From CAZSNT01 sp964607765 (lineage in GTDB: Bacteria > Verrucomicrobiota > Lentisphaeria > Oligosphaerales > JABHEG01): a DNA stretch of 64,000 bases. The position numbers and the translations under genes were made by a program. The notes under the pieces are model-generated. The model made no database searches. It was given only the letters and a program-made list of their open reading frames with translations, and was not told the origin of the DNA. The DNA lies in the NCBI GenBank assembly GCA_964607765.1, contig CAZSNT010000027.1, positions 15,086-79,085 of the forward strand, read 5' to 3'. Positions 28,590 to 37,249 of the stretch are shown here, in pieces (position 1 is the stretch's first letter; each line of letters begins with the position of its first letter).

Positions 28590-30278
28590 ATGAGTGTCGA
28601 GACTACCATTTCACAGACTGCGTTCCGCGACACGACGTCGGCGGCCGAGCCCGCTGTCGACCTCCACGGCATGCCAGCGCCCGGTTGCGGCATCCCCGTC
28701 CCCCAGGATCCCGCGCTCCGACGCCGCGCCCGGCAGCTGGCACGACGCCTGGCAGAGGACGCGAGCCTGACGCCGCCCCTTGCCTTCGACGAACTGCAGC
28801 GCCACGCCGACTACCTGCTCGAAAAGTCCGGGATCGACGACAAGTTCCGTGACTTCCTCACCGTTCTGGTAGGTAACGCGGCCTGGCTCGACACGATTGC
28901 GGCAGTGCCCTATGCACGTCGTATACTGCTGCTGCCTCTCTGCCTGCGAACCAAGGCCGAGTGTCCCGCCGAGATCGATGAGTTCGGCCTGCTCTGCCAA
29001 CAGTGCGGACGCTGCCCGCTCGGCGCACTCCAGGAACAAGCCGAGGCGCTCGGCTACGTCGTGCTGATCGCCGAGGGCACCACCGTGGTCAAACAGCTGT
29101 TGGAGCAGGGCAAGATCGACGCCGTGATCGGGGCCGGGTGCATGACCTCGCTGGAACGCTCGTTCCCGTACATGGCGGCCGACGCGATCCCGGGCCTGGC
29201 CATCCCGCTCGTCCGAGACGGCTGCGACCGGACGCAGGTCGACCTGGAATGGCTCCAGGAGACTATCACGTTGAGCTCCGGTGGGACGTGGCGCAGACGC
29301 CTGGATGTGGACTCACTGCGCAGCAAGGTCCAGACTTGGTTCGCACCCCACGCGCTGCAGGCAAACGGCCTGGGAAGCAACGCGACGGAAACCGAGCGAA
29401 TCGCGATCGAGTGGCTCGCGCTGGCAGGCAAACGCTGGCGTCCGTTCCTGGCCGTAGCCGTGTACAACGCGCTGCGCGGCACCACGGACGACGGCCCGCC
29501 CATGCTGCGCTCGATCGGCCTGGCCGTGGAGTGCTTCCACAAAGCGTCGCTCGTACACGATGATATCGAGGATGACGATGACCTGCGCTACGGCGAGAAG
29601 ACGCTGCACTGCAAGTACGGCGTACCGGTCGCGCTGAACGCGGGAGACCTGCTGCTGGGCGAAGGCTACAGGCTGATCGCCAACTGCGGCGCAGCGCCCG
29701 AGCAGACCGTGCAGATGCTGCAGGTGGCGGCGGAGGGACATCGCGATCTGTGCCTCGGCCAGGGCGAGGAACTGTGCTGGACACGCAACCCGGTCCCGCT
29801 GTCCGTAGCAGACGTGATCCGCATATTCCAGCGCAAGACAGCGCCTGCCTTCGACGTGGCGTTGCGTCTCGGCGCCATTGCGGCCACGGGTGACGAAAGC
29901 CTGCGCGACGTGTTGAGCGAGTTCAGTCGGGCGTTGGGAATCGCCTACCAGATCAAGGACGATCTGGAGGACTTCGACAGCGACGACATGCCGGGTGACG
30001 CGGCCGCACTGCGGCCATCGCTGCTGATGGCCATCGCTCACGACAGAGCGGACGAAAGAGTCCGGAAGCGTCTCTTGCAGATATGGCAGCAGGAACGAAG
30101 CAGCGCCCTCCCGCCCGAGTTGCGCGAGGCCGTGGCCGCGCTCGACGTGCAGCAGGACGCCCAGGCTCTGCTGGACTCGTACCGCAAGCAGGCTTTCGAG
30201 GCCCTGGCTCCCTTGCGCAGCGTTGAGCTCAAGAGCCTGCTCCACCGTCTGACCAACAGGATTCTGAACGGCGCCTGA
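28590..30278 (+). CDS. DUF116 domain fused to polyprenyl diphosphate synthase
   Basis: A 562-residue fusion. The N-terminal half (about 70–240) is a DUF116 domain with LPLCLRTKAECPAEIDEFGL, LCQQCGRCPLG, VIGAGCMTSLE and a run of Cys residues that may bind metal or an Fe-S centre. The C-terminal half (about 260–560) is a trans-isoprenyl diphosphate synthase with GKRWRP, the first Asp-rich motif LVHDDIEDDDDLRYG and the second motif YQIKDDLEDF. The catalytic half condenses isopentenyl diphosphate with allylic diphosphates; chain length is not predicted. DUF116 has no established function. The start is ATG 28590 (a TTG at 28575 is less likely). The next gene follows after four bases. Confidence 0.9.
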   Translation: MSVETTISQTAFRDTTSAAEPAVDLHGMPAPGCGIPVPQDPALRRRARQLARRLAEDASLTPPLAFDELQRHADYLLEKSGIDDKFRDFLTVLVGNAAWLDTIAAVPYARRILLLPLCLRTKAECPAEIDEFGLLCQQCGRCPLGALQEQAEALGYVVLIAEGTTVVKQLLEQGKIDAVIGAGCMTSLERSFPYMAADAIPGLAIPLVRDGCDRTQVDLEWLQETITLSSGGTWRRRLDVDSLRSKVQTWFAPHALQANGLGSNATETERIAIEWLALAGKRWRPFLAVAVYNALRGTTDDGPPMLRSIGLAVECFHKASLVHDDIEDDDDLRYGEKTLHCKYGVPVALNAGDLLLGEGYRLIANCGAAPEQTVQMLQVAAEGHRDLCLGQGEELCWTRNPVPLSVADVIRIFQRKTAPAFDVALRLGAIAATGDESLRDVLSEFSRALGIAYQIKDDLEDFDSDDMPGDAAALRPSLLMAIAHDRADERVRKRLLQIWQQERSSALPPELREAVAALDVQQDAQALLDSYRKQAFEALAPLRSVELKSLLHRLTNRILNGA

Positions 30279-30282
30279 TGCC

Positions 30283-31173
30283 ATGACCAACTGCGGGGCC
30301 AGAATCCGGAACCATGTCCACCACGCCGGCAAGTGGCTGAGCGAGCCGTCGGCACGGCAGATAGCCGCATTCGTGGCCGCAGCACGCAACCCGGACGGGG
30401 GATTCCGCGGCCGCACCTCGGAGAGCGACCTCTACTACACACTCTTCGCCCTCCATTGCCTGGACGCACTGCCCGTGAGCACGCCGCTCACCGACACAGC
30501 CCCCTTCTGCGCGGCATTCGAGACCGGCACGGGCCTCGACTTCGTGCACGTTGCCTGCCTGGTACGCTGTCAGGCGTTCCTGCGCGCGGCCGGCTGCCCC
30601 CAGCCACTGCTCCCGGACACGCTCGCACGGCTGGAAACGTACCGGGCCCGTGACGGCGGCTATGCCCGAACTCAAGACGCCGAGCACGGAACGCCTTACG
30701 AGTGCTTCCTCGCATTCCTCACGTACGCAGACGCAGGTGTGCGGGTCTCCGCGATTCCGGACTTGGTCCGCTGCGTGAGCCGGTACGGAACCGCTGACGG
30801 CGCCTTCGCCAACAGCCGCGTGCTGGCCGAAGGCACAACCCCGGTCACGGCGGCCGCCGCCGTGCTGCTCGACCAGGCCGGTGCATCGGACCAGGCCCGA
30901 ACCACGGCGCCCTGGCTCATGGCACGCTGCAGTTCACGGGCCGGATTCGCCGCGACAAGCACGGCAACGGCCCCCGACTTACTGTCAACGGCCACAGCCC
31001 TGCACGCGCTTGACGTGCTCGACGTCGACACCCGAGGCATTGCGGCCGACTGCATCGGTTTCGTTGAGGACCTCTGGCACTCCTCCGGCGGGTTCTGCGG
31101 ATACGCCGAGGACGACGAGCCGGACTGCGAATACACGTTCTACGCGCTGCTCGCCCTCGGCTGCCTGGTGTAA
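30283..31173 (+). CDS. Prenyltransferase/squalene-cyclase-repeat protein
   Basis: A 296-residue alpha/alpha-barrel protein built of repeats such as NPDGGFRGRTSESDLYYTLFA, ARDGGYARTQ and SSGGFCGYAEDDEPDCEYTF, the PFTB/QW-type signature. It resembles the beta subunits of protein prenyltransferases and half-size terpene cyclases. The zinc ligands of farnesyltransferase (Asp, Cys, His) are not clearly preserved, and there is no DxDD cyclase motif. It lies four bases after the DUF116–polyprenyl synthase and is almost certainly translated with it. The pair may act on a polyprenyl diphosphate (inference). No signal peptide; probably cytoplasmic. Confidence 0.8.
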   Translation: MTNCGARIRNHVHHAGKWLSEPSARQIAAFVAAARNPDGGFRGRTSESDLYYTLFALHCLDALPVSTPLTDTAPFCAAFETGTGLDFVHVACLVRCQAFLRAAGCPQPLLPDTLARLETYRARDGGYARTQDAEHGTPYECFLAFLTYADAGVRVSAIPDLVRCVSRYGTADGAFANSRVLAEGTTPVTAAAAVLLDQAGASDQARTTAPWLMARCSSRAGFAATSTATAPDLLSTATALHALDVLDVDTRGIAADCIGFVEDLWHSSGGFCGYAEDDEPDCEYTFYALLALGCLV

Positions 31174-31252
31174 GAAGCGGGGAGCGAGGAGCGAGGAACA
31201 AGAAGCCAGTAGCGCACGGCAATCCCCCGCCTCCCATACGTCTCGCACCCGA

Positions 31253-31280
31253 TTGACTAACGCGCCGTGCCTTGTACCTT
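31253..31280 (+). promoter_or_regulatory. Candidate promoter for the SorE-like dehydrogenase
   Basis: TTGACT (31253–31258), 16 bases, TACCTT (31275–31280). It resembles the candidate at 22567 (TTGACA…TACTTT), which raises the chance that TACYTT is a usable -10 in this genome. Confidence 0.35.
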
Positions 31281-31374
31281 TGTCTAGCGACGGGCAACAG
31301 CTACGCTGCTGGCTGGAATTGGCCTGGAATCCGTTAACAACACCAGACACGTACCAACCACATATGGGAAGCAA

Positions 31375-32643
31375 ATGAAAACAACGGCATTGCGTATCTA
31401 CGGCGAAATGGACCTGAGGCTCGAGACATTCGAACTGCCGGAGCCCAAGGACAACGAAATCCTGGCAGAGGTGGTGTGCGACTCGATCTGCATGTCCAGC
31501 TACAAGGCGGCCAAACAGGGCCCGAAGCACAAGCGCGTCCCCGACGACTGTGCGACGAACCCCACCATCATCGGGCACGAGTTCTCGGGGCGCCTGCTCA
31601 AGGTCGGCGCCAAATGGCAGGACCAGTTCCAGGAAGGCGAGAAGTTCGGCATCCAGCCCGCGCTGATGTACAAAGGCTCCCTGGACGCGCCGGGGTACTC
31701 GTTCCCCACGATCGGCGGCGATGCCACGCACGTGCTCATCCCTTCAGCCGTGATGGAAATGGACTGTCTGCTGAAGTACGACGGCGACGGGTACTTCCTG
31801 GCCTCGCTGGCCGAGCCCATGAGCTGCATCATCGGCGCCTGCAAAGCGCAGTACCACATGAAGCCCGGCCAGTACGAACACCACATGGGCATCATCGAAG
31901 GCGGCAAGACAGCGTGCCTGGCCAGCGCCGGCCCGATGGGGCTGGGGTTGATCGACCTGCTGCTGCACGGGCCGCGCAGGCCGTCATTGCTTGTCGTTAC
32001 GGACATTGATCAGGCGCGTCTGGACCGGGCCGCCAGCATCCTGCCGCCCGCCGTGGCGCAGCAGGCAGGCGTCGAGCTGATCTACATGAACACGGCAGCG
32101 CCGGACGCGACGCAGCAGTTGCTCGCACTGACCGGCGAGGAGGGCTTCAACGACGTGTTCGTCATGGCGCCCGTGCCGCCCGTGATCGAGCAGGGCGACG
32201 CTATCCTGGGCCGCGACGGATGCCTGAATTTCTTCGCCGGCCCGACGGACACGGCGTTCACCGCACGCCTCAACTTCTACAACGTGCACTACGGCGGCAC
32301 ACACATTGCCGGGACGAGCGGCGGCAACACCGAAGACATGCGCGACGCGCTGGAGATGATGTCGGCGGGCAAGATCAATCCGTCGTCTATGATCACGCAT
32401 GTGGGCGGACTCACCGCGGCCAAAGAAACGACGCTGCACCTGCCCGATATCCCGGGCGGCAAGAAACTGCTCTACACCCAGATCGACATGCCCCTGACGG
32501 CCATTGCCGAGCTCGATGAGAAGGGCGCCGAGGATCCGGTGTACGCCGAACTCGCCGACATCTGCTCGCGCCACGCCGGGTTGTGGAGTCTCGAGGCTGA
32601 GCAAGTCGTGCTGCAGAAGATGCCGAAATTGCAGATCGGATGA
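31375..32643 (+). CDS. Zinc-binding alcohol dehydrogenase family protein, sorbose-1-phosphate-reductase-like
   Basis: A 422-residue medium-chain dehydrogenase. It matches the SorE/YggP subfamily over its whole length: AIYG-like start, CMSSYKAAKQG, HKRVPDD, NPTIIGHEFSGRLLKVG, SLAEPMSCIIGA, GGKTACLASAGPMGLGLID (nucleotide-binding fold), LNFFAGPTD, NFYNVHYGGTHIAGTSGG and DIPGGKKLLY. The best-studied member reduces L-sorbose 1-phosphate to glucitol 6-phosphate with NAD(P)H; the substrate here may be another keto-sugar phosphate. Cytoplasmic. The start is ATG 31375. It stands alone, with no PTS or sugar regulator beside it. Confidence 0.88.
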   Translation: MKTTALRIYGEMDLRLETFELPEPKDNEILAEVVCDSICMSSYKAAKQGPKHKRVPDDCATNPTIIGHEFSGRLLKVGAKWQDQFQEGEKFGIQPALMYKGSLDAPGYSFPTIGGDATHVLIPSAVMEMDCLLKYDGDGYFLASLAEPMSCIIGACKAQYHMKPGQYEHHMGIIEGGKTACLASAGPMGLGLIDLLLHGPRRPSLLVVTDIDQARLDRAASILPPAVAQQAGVELIYMNTAAPDATQQLLALTGEEGFNDVFVMAPVPPVIEQGDAILGRDGCLNFFAGPTDTAFTARLNFYNVHYGGTHIAGTSGGNTEDMRDALEMMSAGKINPSSMITHVGGLTAAKETTLHLPDIPGGKKLLYTQIDMPLTAIAELDEKGAEDPVYAELADICSRHAGLWSLEAEQVVLQKMPKLQIG

Positions 32644-32705
32644 ATATCTCGCGTCACGTGAACGTATTGGTAGGTTGAAAAGCGAAAGCGGAGGGAGTTC
32701 GCGCC

Positions 32706-33788
32706 ATGCGCTCCGGTGTTTTTCTGTTTGCCATGCTGGGTCTGTCCGCCCTGCTCTCGCCCTGTACTGCCCAGGAGGAGGGGGGGCCTGACGCGCTGCG
32801 CGTCGGCATCAGCCCCCTGGCGCCGTTCGTTGTGTTCCCGGAGAGGGCCCTGCCCGAGGGCTATTCGGTCGATCTGTGGCGCGGCGTGGCACTGCACCTG
32901 GACCGCCCGTTCGAGTTTGTCCGCTGTGTCGGTGTCGCAGAGAAACTGAAACGTGTCGCGGACGGCGAGATCGACGTGGCGATCGGCGGCATCACCGTCA
33001 CTGCGGAACGCGAGGAGAGAGTGGACTTCACCCACACGCACTTCCAGACCGGGCTCGACATCCTGATCCCCGCCGAGCGGGCGCCGTCGTTTGCGGAACG
33101 CCTGTCCCCGCTGTGGTCCAGGGGCAAACTCATGATCATTGGCAGCTTCCTGCTCCTGATCGTGATTTCGGGGCACCTGATGTGGATTGCCGAACGCGGC
33201 GCAGACATGTTCAACGACCGCTATTTCCCCGGTGTTTTCGAGGGCATGTACTGGGCCATCGTCACGGCGAGCACAGTGGGCTACGGCGACAAGGCGCCTG
33301 TGAAGTGGGCGGGACGCACGTTGGCCGGGATCGTGATCGTCGCATCCCTGCCCATGTTCGCGCTGTTTACAGCCGAACTGGCCTCGTCGTTCACTGTGCA
33401 GGGCATGCAGGGGAACCTGAGCGGCCCCGAATCGCTGCGCGGTCAGCGGGTGGGCGTTGTCGAGGGCACGACCAGCGAAGACTACGCCGTGCAATTGCAC
33501 GCGCACACCCGGCGCTTCCCGGTCGTCGAGCATGCTTACGCAGCCCTGCTCCGCGGGGAACTGGACGCGGTGGTGTATGACGCACCGTCCCTGAATTTCT
33601 ATGCGCAGAACGAAGGCCAGGGCAGGACGGTGGTTGTGGGACAGCAGTTCCGATCCCAGGACCTGGCGCTGGCAGTGCGTACCGGCAACGCGCTGCGGGA
33701 AGACCTCAACCGCGCACTGCTGAAGATGGCCGAGTCCGGCGAGATAGACCGACTGCGCAGCAAGTGGTTCGGCACAGTTGCAGAATAG
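32706..33788 (+). CDS. Prokaryotic glutamate-receptor-like potassium channel (GluR0 type)
   Basis: A 360-residue protein. A signal peptide (1–22, ending PCTAQ) leads to lobe 1 of a family-3 solute-binding domain (about 30–130), including GGITVTAEREERVDFT with the Arg that binds the ligand carboxylate. Next come membrane helix 1 (about 138–160), a pore loop with the potassium selectivity filter TVGYGD (190–195), and helix 2 (about 202–228). Lobe 2 (about 235–358) contains VVYDAPSL with an Asp suited to bind an amino group. The order SBP–TM–P–TM–SBP is that of cyanobacterial GluR0, so it is probably an amino-acid-gated K+ channel of the cytoplasmic membrane. The start is ATG 32706 with GGAGGGAG upstream. 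It leads the DUF350/PspA cluster. Confidence 0.92.
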   Translation: MRSGVFLFAMLGLSALLSPCTAQEEGGPDALRVGISPLAPFVVFPERALPEGYSVDLWRGVALHLDRPFEFVRCVGVAEKLKRVADGEIDVAIGGITVTAEREERVDFTHTHFQTGLDILIPAERAPSFAERLSPLWSRGKLMIIGSFLLLIVISGHLMWIAERGADMFNDRYFPGVFEGMYWAIVTASTVGYGDKAPVKWAGRTLAGIVIVASLPMFALFTAELASSFTVQGMQGNLSGPESLRGQRVGVVEGTTSEDYAVQLHAHTRRFPVVEHAYAALLRGELDAVVYDAPSLNFYAQNEGQGRTVVVGQQFRSQDLALAVRTGNALREDLNRALLKMAESGEIDRLRSKWFGTVAE

Positions 33789-33797
33789 GGAAGAACC

Positions 33798-34349
33798 GTG
33801 AGCGTCAGGGAGTTCTCAGATTGGGCCGCCCAGCAGCCGGTCGTGCTTTTGATCGTGTTCACGGCGCTCCCCGTGCTGGCGTATGGACTGGGCAAGGCGC
33901 ACGGCCGCGGGCGCGGCGAGATGACGCCCTGGAAGTTCGTCTACACGGTGTTGATTTACCTGACCGTTGTCCCGGGGACGTTCGCCGGCCTGATCGTCGC
34001 CTACACGCTGTTTTTCACCCGCGGGAACCTGCTCGAAGCCAACCTGCTCGTCACTGCCTTGCCCATCGTCTCGATGATACTCACACTGTTCGCCATGCGC
34101 GGGAACGTGGAGTTCGATGCCGTGCCCGGGTTCGACCGGCTCTGGGGCCTGGTCGTCATGAGCGGAATGAGCTTCTTCATGGCGCTGGTAATCTCGAAGA
34201 CGGGAATCCGCTTGTTGTTCTTCGGCACGATCGGGACCTTCATCATGCTGGGCATCGCCTGTTTCGCGCTGCTCAGCTGGGGCGCACACGTGGCGTTCAG
34301 AAAGAAGGACGAAGACATACCGGAAATGCCGAGGATCCTGGACGACTGA
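33798..34349 (+). CDS. Small polytopic membrane protein of the channel/PspA cluster
   Basis: A 183-residue protein with GTG start at 33798, nine bases after the channel gene, so the two are probably co-translated. It has four or five hydrophobic helices (about 15–33, 48–72, 80–98, 112–130 and 137–160) and a charged, acidic C-terminal tail (FRKKDEDIPEMPRILDD). I do not recognise the family. Its tight coupling to the receptor-channel gene suggests an accessory subunit or a membrane partner in the cluster (inference). Confidence 0.6.
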   Translation: MSVREFSDWAAQQPVVLLIVFTALPVLAYGLGKAHGRGRGEMTPWKFVYTVLIYLTVVPGTFAGLIVAYTLFFTRGNLLEANLLVTALPIVSMILTLFAMRGNVEFDAVPGFDRLWGLVVMSGMSFFMALVISKTGIRLLFFGTIGTFIMLGIACFALLSWGAHVAFRKKDEDIPEMPRILDD

Positions 34350-34391
34350 ACACTGAACACTGAACCACCTGCCGCCGCACAGGAGAGCAGC

Positions 34392-35273
34392 ATGAGCGCG
34401 AGTCTGAGAATCCCCTTCGAAACGGTTATGTCCAACATGCCGCAATTCGTCATGGCATTCGGACTGGTCCTGTTCGGCAAGATGGTCTATGACGCCACAA
34501 CGCCGTACAGGATTGACGACGAACTGACCGGCAAGAACAACGCCGCATTCGGTGTCTGTCTGGCCGGGTACCTGATCGGACTCGGTCTCGCGCTCTGCGG
34601 CGCGCTGTTCGGGGCCGGCGAATCGCTGTTGGATGATCTGGTCACCATCTTCATTGGCGGCATTGCCGCTGTCGTTCTGCTGCGGCTGAGCGTCTGGGTC
34701 AACGACAAGTTCATCTTGCACCGTTTCAGCATCGACAAGGAGATGATCGAGGACGGCAACGTTGGTACGGGTGCGGTCGTTGCGGGCAGCTGCATTGCAA
34801 CGGGACTGATGCTCAACGGCGTGCTGACAGGCGAGAGCACGTCGCTGGTCGTGGGGTTGCGCGACATTGTGGTCTACTGGATTGCCGGTCAGCTGCTGCT
34901 GATCCTCGGCGCCCGGGTGTTCCAACTCATCACGAGCTACGACGTACACAAAGTGATCGGCGAGGATGACAACCTCCCGGCCGGTCTCAGCTTCGGCGGT
35001 TTCCTCGTCGGGCTCGGCATCATCGTGCGTGCCGCGTTGCTCGGAGCCACGAGCCAACTGCTGGACGAACTGCTGATGGTGGCCGTCGTGGGTGTGCTCG
35101 GCCTGGTGTTGCTGACTTGCGCACGCGTGATTGCTGACAAGGCGCTGCTGCCCAATGCCCTGCTCAGCAAAGAGATAGTGGAAGACAAGAACGTCGCGGC
35201 CGGCGCAGTCGCCGCGGCCGGCTTCATCTGCGTCGCACTCGTGCTGGCCACGGCCATCACGCTCGGCAACTGA
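34392..35273 (+). CDS. DUF350 membrane protein with internal duplication (YjfL-like)
   Basis: A 293-residue integral membrane protein with about eight helices arranged as two DUF350 units. The duplication is visible: KEMIEDGNVGTGAV (about residue 118) and KEIVEDKNVAAGAV (about 263), each after a similar set of helices. DUF350 proteins such as E. coli YjfL are of unknown function and are commonly encoded with PspA-family genes. The start is ATG 34392 with CAGGAG upstream. It is probably membrane-embedded and part of an envelope-stress module together with the PspA homologue at 37777. Confidence 0.85.
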   Translation: MSASLRIPFETVMSNMPQFVMAFGLVLFGKMVYDATTPYRIDDELTGKNNAAFGVCLAGYLIGLGLALCGALFGAGESLLDDLVTIFIGGIAAVVLLRLSVWVNDKFILHRFSIDKEMIEDGNVGTGAVVAGSCIATGLMLNGVLTGESTSLVVGLRDIVVYWIAGQLLLILGARVFQLITSYDVHKVIGEDDNLPAGLSFGGFLVGLGIIVRAALLGATSQLLDELLMVAVVGVLGLVLLTCARVIADKALLPNALLSKEIVEDKNVAAGAVAAAGFICVALVLATAITLGN

Positions 35274-35327
35274 CACAACGCACGAATCGGTCGCTGACCG
35301 CCGTCTTTGCCAAGAGAGGAAAACGAT

Positions 35328-36317
35328 ATGAACAAGAGAATCCTGCTGCCGGTCCTCCTTGCCGCCCTGCTGCTTGCCGGTCCCGCATTGCTCCATGGCC
35401 GCGGCTTCCGCGGCGGCAGCCGCTCGTCCTTCAGCCGCTCGTCGAGTCGGTCCTCCAGCCGATCGAGTTCGTCCAGCCGGAGCTCCAGCCGCCCCAGCTC
35501 GTCAAGTCGACGCTCAACCGCCTCGTCGTCCCGGCAGACAACGAAGACGCAGCCCGCAAAACCGCCGACATTCTCCTCCGGCCGCACGAGCGCGAAGCCG
35601 AGCACGGGCCAAGCGGTCACATCCTCAAAGACAACCACCCCCGCGAAAACGACGACAACCAAGTCGGGAGCCGACGTCCCGAAAACGACGACGGCCAAAC
35701 CGGGAACGGCCGCCCAACCCGGTACGGCCAAGACAGCCACGACAGCGCCGGCCACAACTGCAAGCAAAGCGGATCGGGCCCTCGCCCAAAAGGCCGCGGC
35801 AGGCGGCACGTCCTACAAGACCCGGGACCAGGCGGTCACCGCGTTCAAACAGAAACACGCACAGCAGTATCCGTCCAGCTACAGCACCAAGCCGGCGCAA
35901 CGGCCGGGGCACATCCCGCAGACGACCACGGTCAACGGCCGTTCCGTGGTCGTGGGCTACGACCCGGTGCACCGCGGCTACGGATACTCCATGGACGGGC
36001 GCTGGCACGCCTACGATGTGATGCGCGACGCGGCGATGATCGGACTGCTGATGAACCGGCATTCCTACTACTACGGCCCGCATCATCGCACATCTTACGC
36101 GCACGAAACGCGGCACGCGCCGGTGCCGACCGTGCAGCACGCCAGCAGACACCAGCACCAAACCGTGCCGGTGCGCTACCGCCACCGCCGCCGCAGCTCG
36201 TTCGGCTTCTTCCTGGGCCTGGTCCTGTTCATGTTCATTGTCGCGGTCGGCATCGGTATCATGGCCACCGCGTTTCGGCAGTCGCAGCAGTACGCAGCAC
36301 GCGGCCGCCGTTTCTGA
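35328..36317 (+). CDS. Secreted or anchored Ser/Thr-rich low-complexity protein
   Basis: A 329-residue protein starting at ATG 35328 with GAGAGGAAA upstream. A signal peptide (1–24) is followed by an Arg/Ser-rich tract (about 25–65), a Thr/Lys/Pro/Ala-rich tract (66–150) and a folded segment (150–240) with TVNGRSVVVGYDPVHRGYGY. A Tyr/His-rich part and a C-terminal membrane helix (SFGFFLGLVLFMFIVAVGIG, about 290–310) complete it. It occupies the place that yjfM has in the E. coli yjf cluster but is not clearly homologous. The disordered tracts suggest a surface or wall-spanning linker (inference). Confidence 0.65.
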   Translation: MNKRILLPVLLAALLLAGPALLHGRGFRGGSRSSFSRSSSRSSSRSSSSSRSSSRPSSSSRRSTASSSRQTTKTQPAKPPTFSSGRTSAKPSTGQAVTSSKTTTPAKTTTTKSGADVPKTTTAKPGTAAQPGTAKTATTAPATTASKADRALAQKAAAGGTSYKTRDQAVTAFKQKHAQQYPSSYSTKPAQRPGHIPQTTTVNGRSVVVGYDPVHRGYGYSMDGRWHAYDVMRDAAMIGLLMNRHSYYYGPHHRTSYAHETRHAPVPTVQHASRHQHQTVPVRYRHRRRSSFGFFLGLVLFMFIVAVGIGIMATAFRQSQQYAARGRRF

Positions 36318-36318
36318 A

Positions 36319-36458
36319 CCAGTTACCGTGGGCGGGCATTCTTGCCCGCCGTTGCCAGCTACCGTGGGCGGGCATTCTCGCCCACCGTTGCCAGTTACCG
36401 TGGGCGGGCATTCTTGCCCGCCGTTGCCAGCTACCGTGGGCGGGCATTCTTGCCCGCC
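36319..36458. repeat. Four tandem 36-bp units with GGCGGGCA…TGCCCGCC palindromes
   Basis: Copies start at 36319, 36355, 36391 and 36427 and alternate between CCAGTTACCG and CCAGCTACCG. Each contains the hairpin GGCGGGCATTCTTGCCCGCC; the second copy has CTCGCCCACC instead. The hairpins sit between two genes and could act as transcript-stabilising or terminating structures. The array reads through in frame as VGGHSCPPLP repeats, which is a by-product. Confidence 0.9.
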
Positions 36459-36477
36459 GCAGCCCGAAAGCCAGCAG

Positions 36478-37212
36478 ATGTGGTGGAGCAAGAAGCGACG
36501 CAACCTGAATAAAGGCGACGACGCCCACGTACCTGTGAGTGAGACCGAGAAGCACACGCCTGCGTACTGGCAGGACATCACGCCGGGCAGTACGGTCACA
36601 CTGAGTGACGAACAGGCTTTGGAGGACGCCATGGCACAGGGCGCCGGAATACGCGGCCTGGACTACATCGTCAAGACTGTCGACACGGTCACGCATCTGG
36701 ATGGAATCGCCGAGTGGCGCTTCCTCCACCTGGAGGGTGACGAGCAGGACCTGAGTCTGATGATCAAGATCGTCGACAACGAAATCATGCCGATCATCTT
36801 CTTCGAACCGCCCGAGTTCGAGCCCGGTTCACGCGCCTTTCTGCTCAACCGTGGCCACGATTGGCTCTTCGAGGCGCCGGCAACCGATGACTGCGTCCCC
36901 GCGGAGCTGCAGTTCACTGCCGAGATCATGCAGACCGTTGAGCAGGACGGCGGCGTGGTGGAACTGCACTACCAAGCCAAAGCCCAAGGGGTGATGTACG
37001 GCAACTGCCGCCGTCAGCCTGCAGGCCAAGGCCTGCCTGCCGCAGGCGCATTCACGGCGCTGATGGAATACCGGGCAGCCGAACAGTGCGAGAACCCCGA
37101 GCTGCTCATCCTCGAAACAGGCGGTCAGGACGACCCGGACGGCGGACATCTGACACTGTATCTCGGGTGCCCCGCAAGATTGAACGAGATCGATGTACTC
37201 AAAGCCGGTTGA
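36478..37212 (+). CDS. DUF2491-like protein (YjfK-like) of the PspA cluster
   Basis: A 244-residue soluble protein starting at ATG 36478, directly after the 36-bp repeats; the upstream open frame is repeat-derived and is excluded. Landmarks are TPGSTVTLSDEQALEDA, EWRFLHLEGDEQDLSLMI and IIFFEPPEFEPGSRAF. Size, position and wording fit DUF2491 (E. coli YjfK), which has no known activity; the family call is moderately supported. Residues about 178–191 (RRQPAGQGLPAAGA) come from a short palindromic DNA insert (37017–37047) and look foreign to the fold. It is followed after 37 bp by a DUF2170-like gene. Confidence 0.6.
   Translation: MWWSKKRRNLNKGDDAHVPVSETEKHTPAYWQDITPGSTVTLSDEQALEDAMAQGAGIRGLDYIVKTVDTVTHLDGIAEWRFLHLEGDEQDLSLMIKIVDNEIMPIIFFEPPEFEPGSRAFLLNRGHDWLFEAPATDDCVPAELQFTAEIMQTVEQDGGVVELHYQAKAQGVMYGNCRRQPAGQGLPAAGAFTALMEYRAAEQCENPELLILETGGQDDPDGGHLTLYLGCPARLNEIDVLKAG
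37017..37047. repeat. Palindromic insert inside the YjfK-like gene
   Basis: GCAGGCC (37021–37027) and GGCCTGC (37030–37036) form a perfect stem, enclosed by GCCTGC (37017–37022) and GCAGGC (37042–37047). It encodes a Pro/Gly/Gln run that interrupts otherwise ordinary protein sequence without breaking the frame. Confidence 0.5.
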
Positions 37213-37249
37213 ACACACGGGACGCTGCCAACAAAAGGAGGAAGAAACG

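Noticed and set aside
36319..36458. CRISPR array
   Set aside because: The 36-bp units are contiguous without spacers, there is internal palindromy, and no cas genes are nearby.
36238..36477. N-terminal extension of the YjfK-like gene with VGGHSCPP repeats
   Set aside because: It is the in-frame translation of the 36-bp palindrome array and overlaps the previous gene; ATG 36478 is the sensible start.
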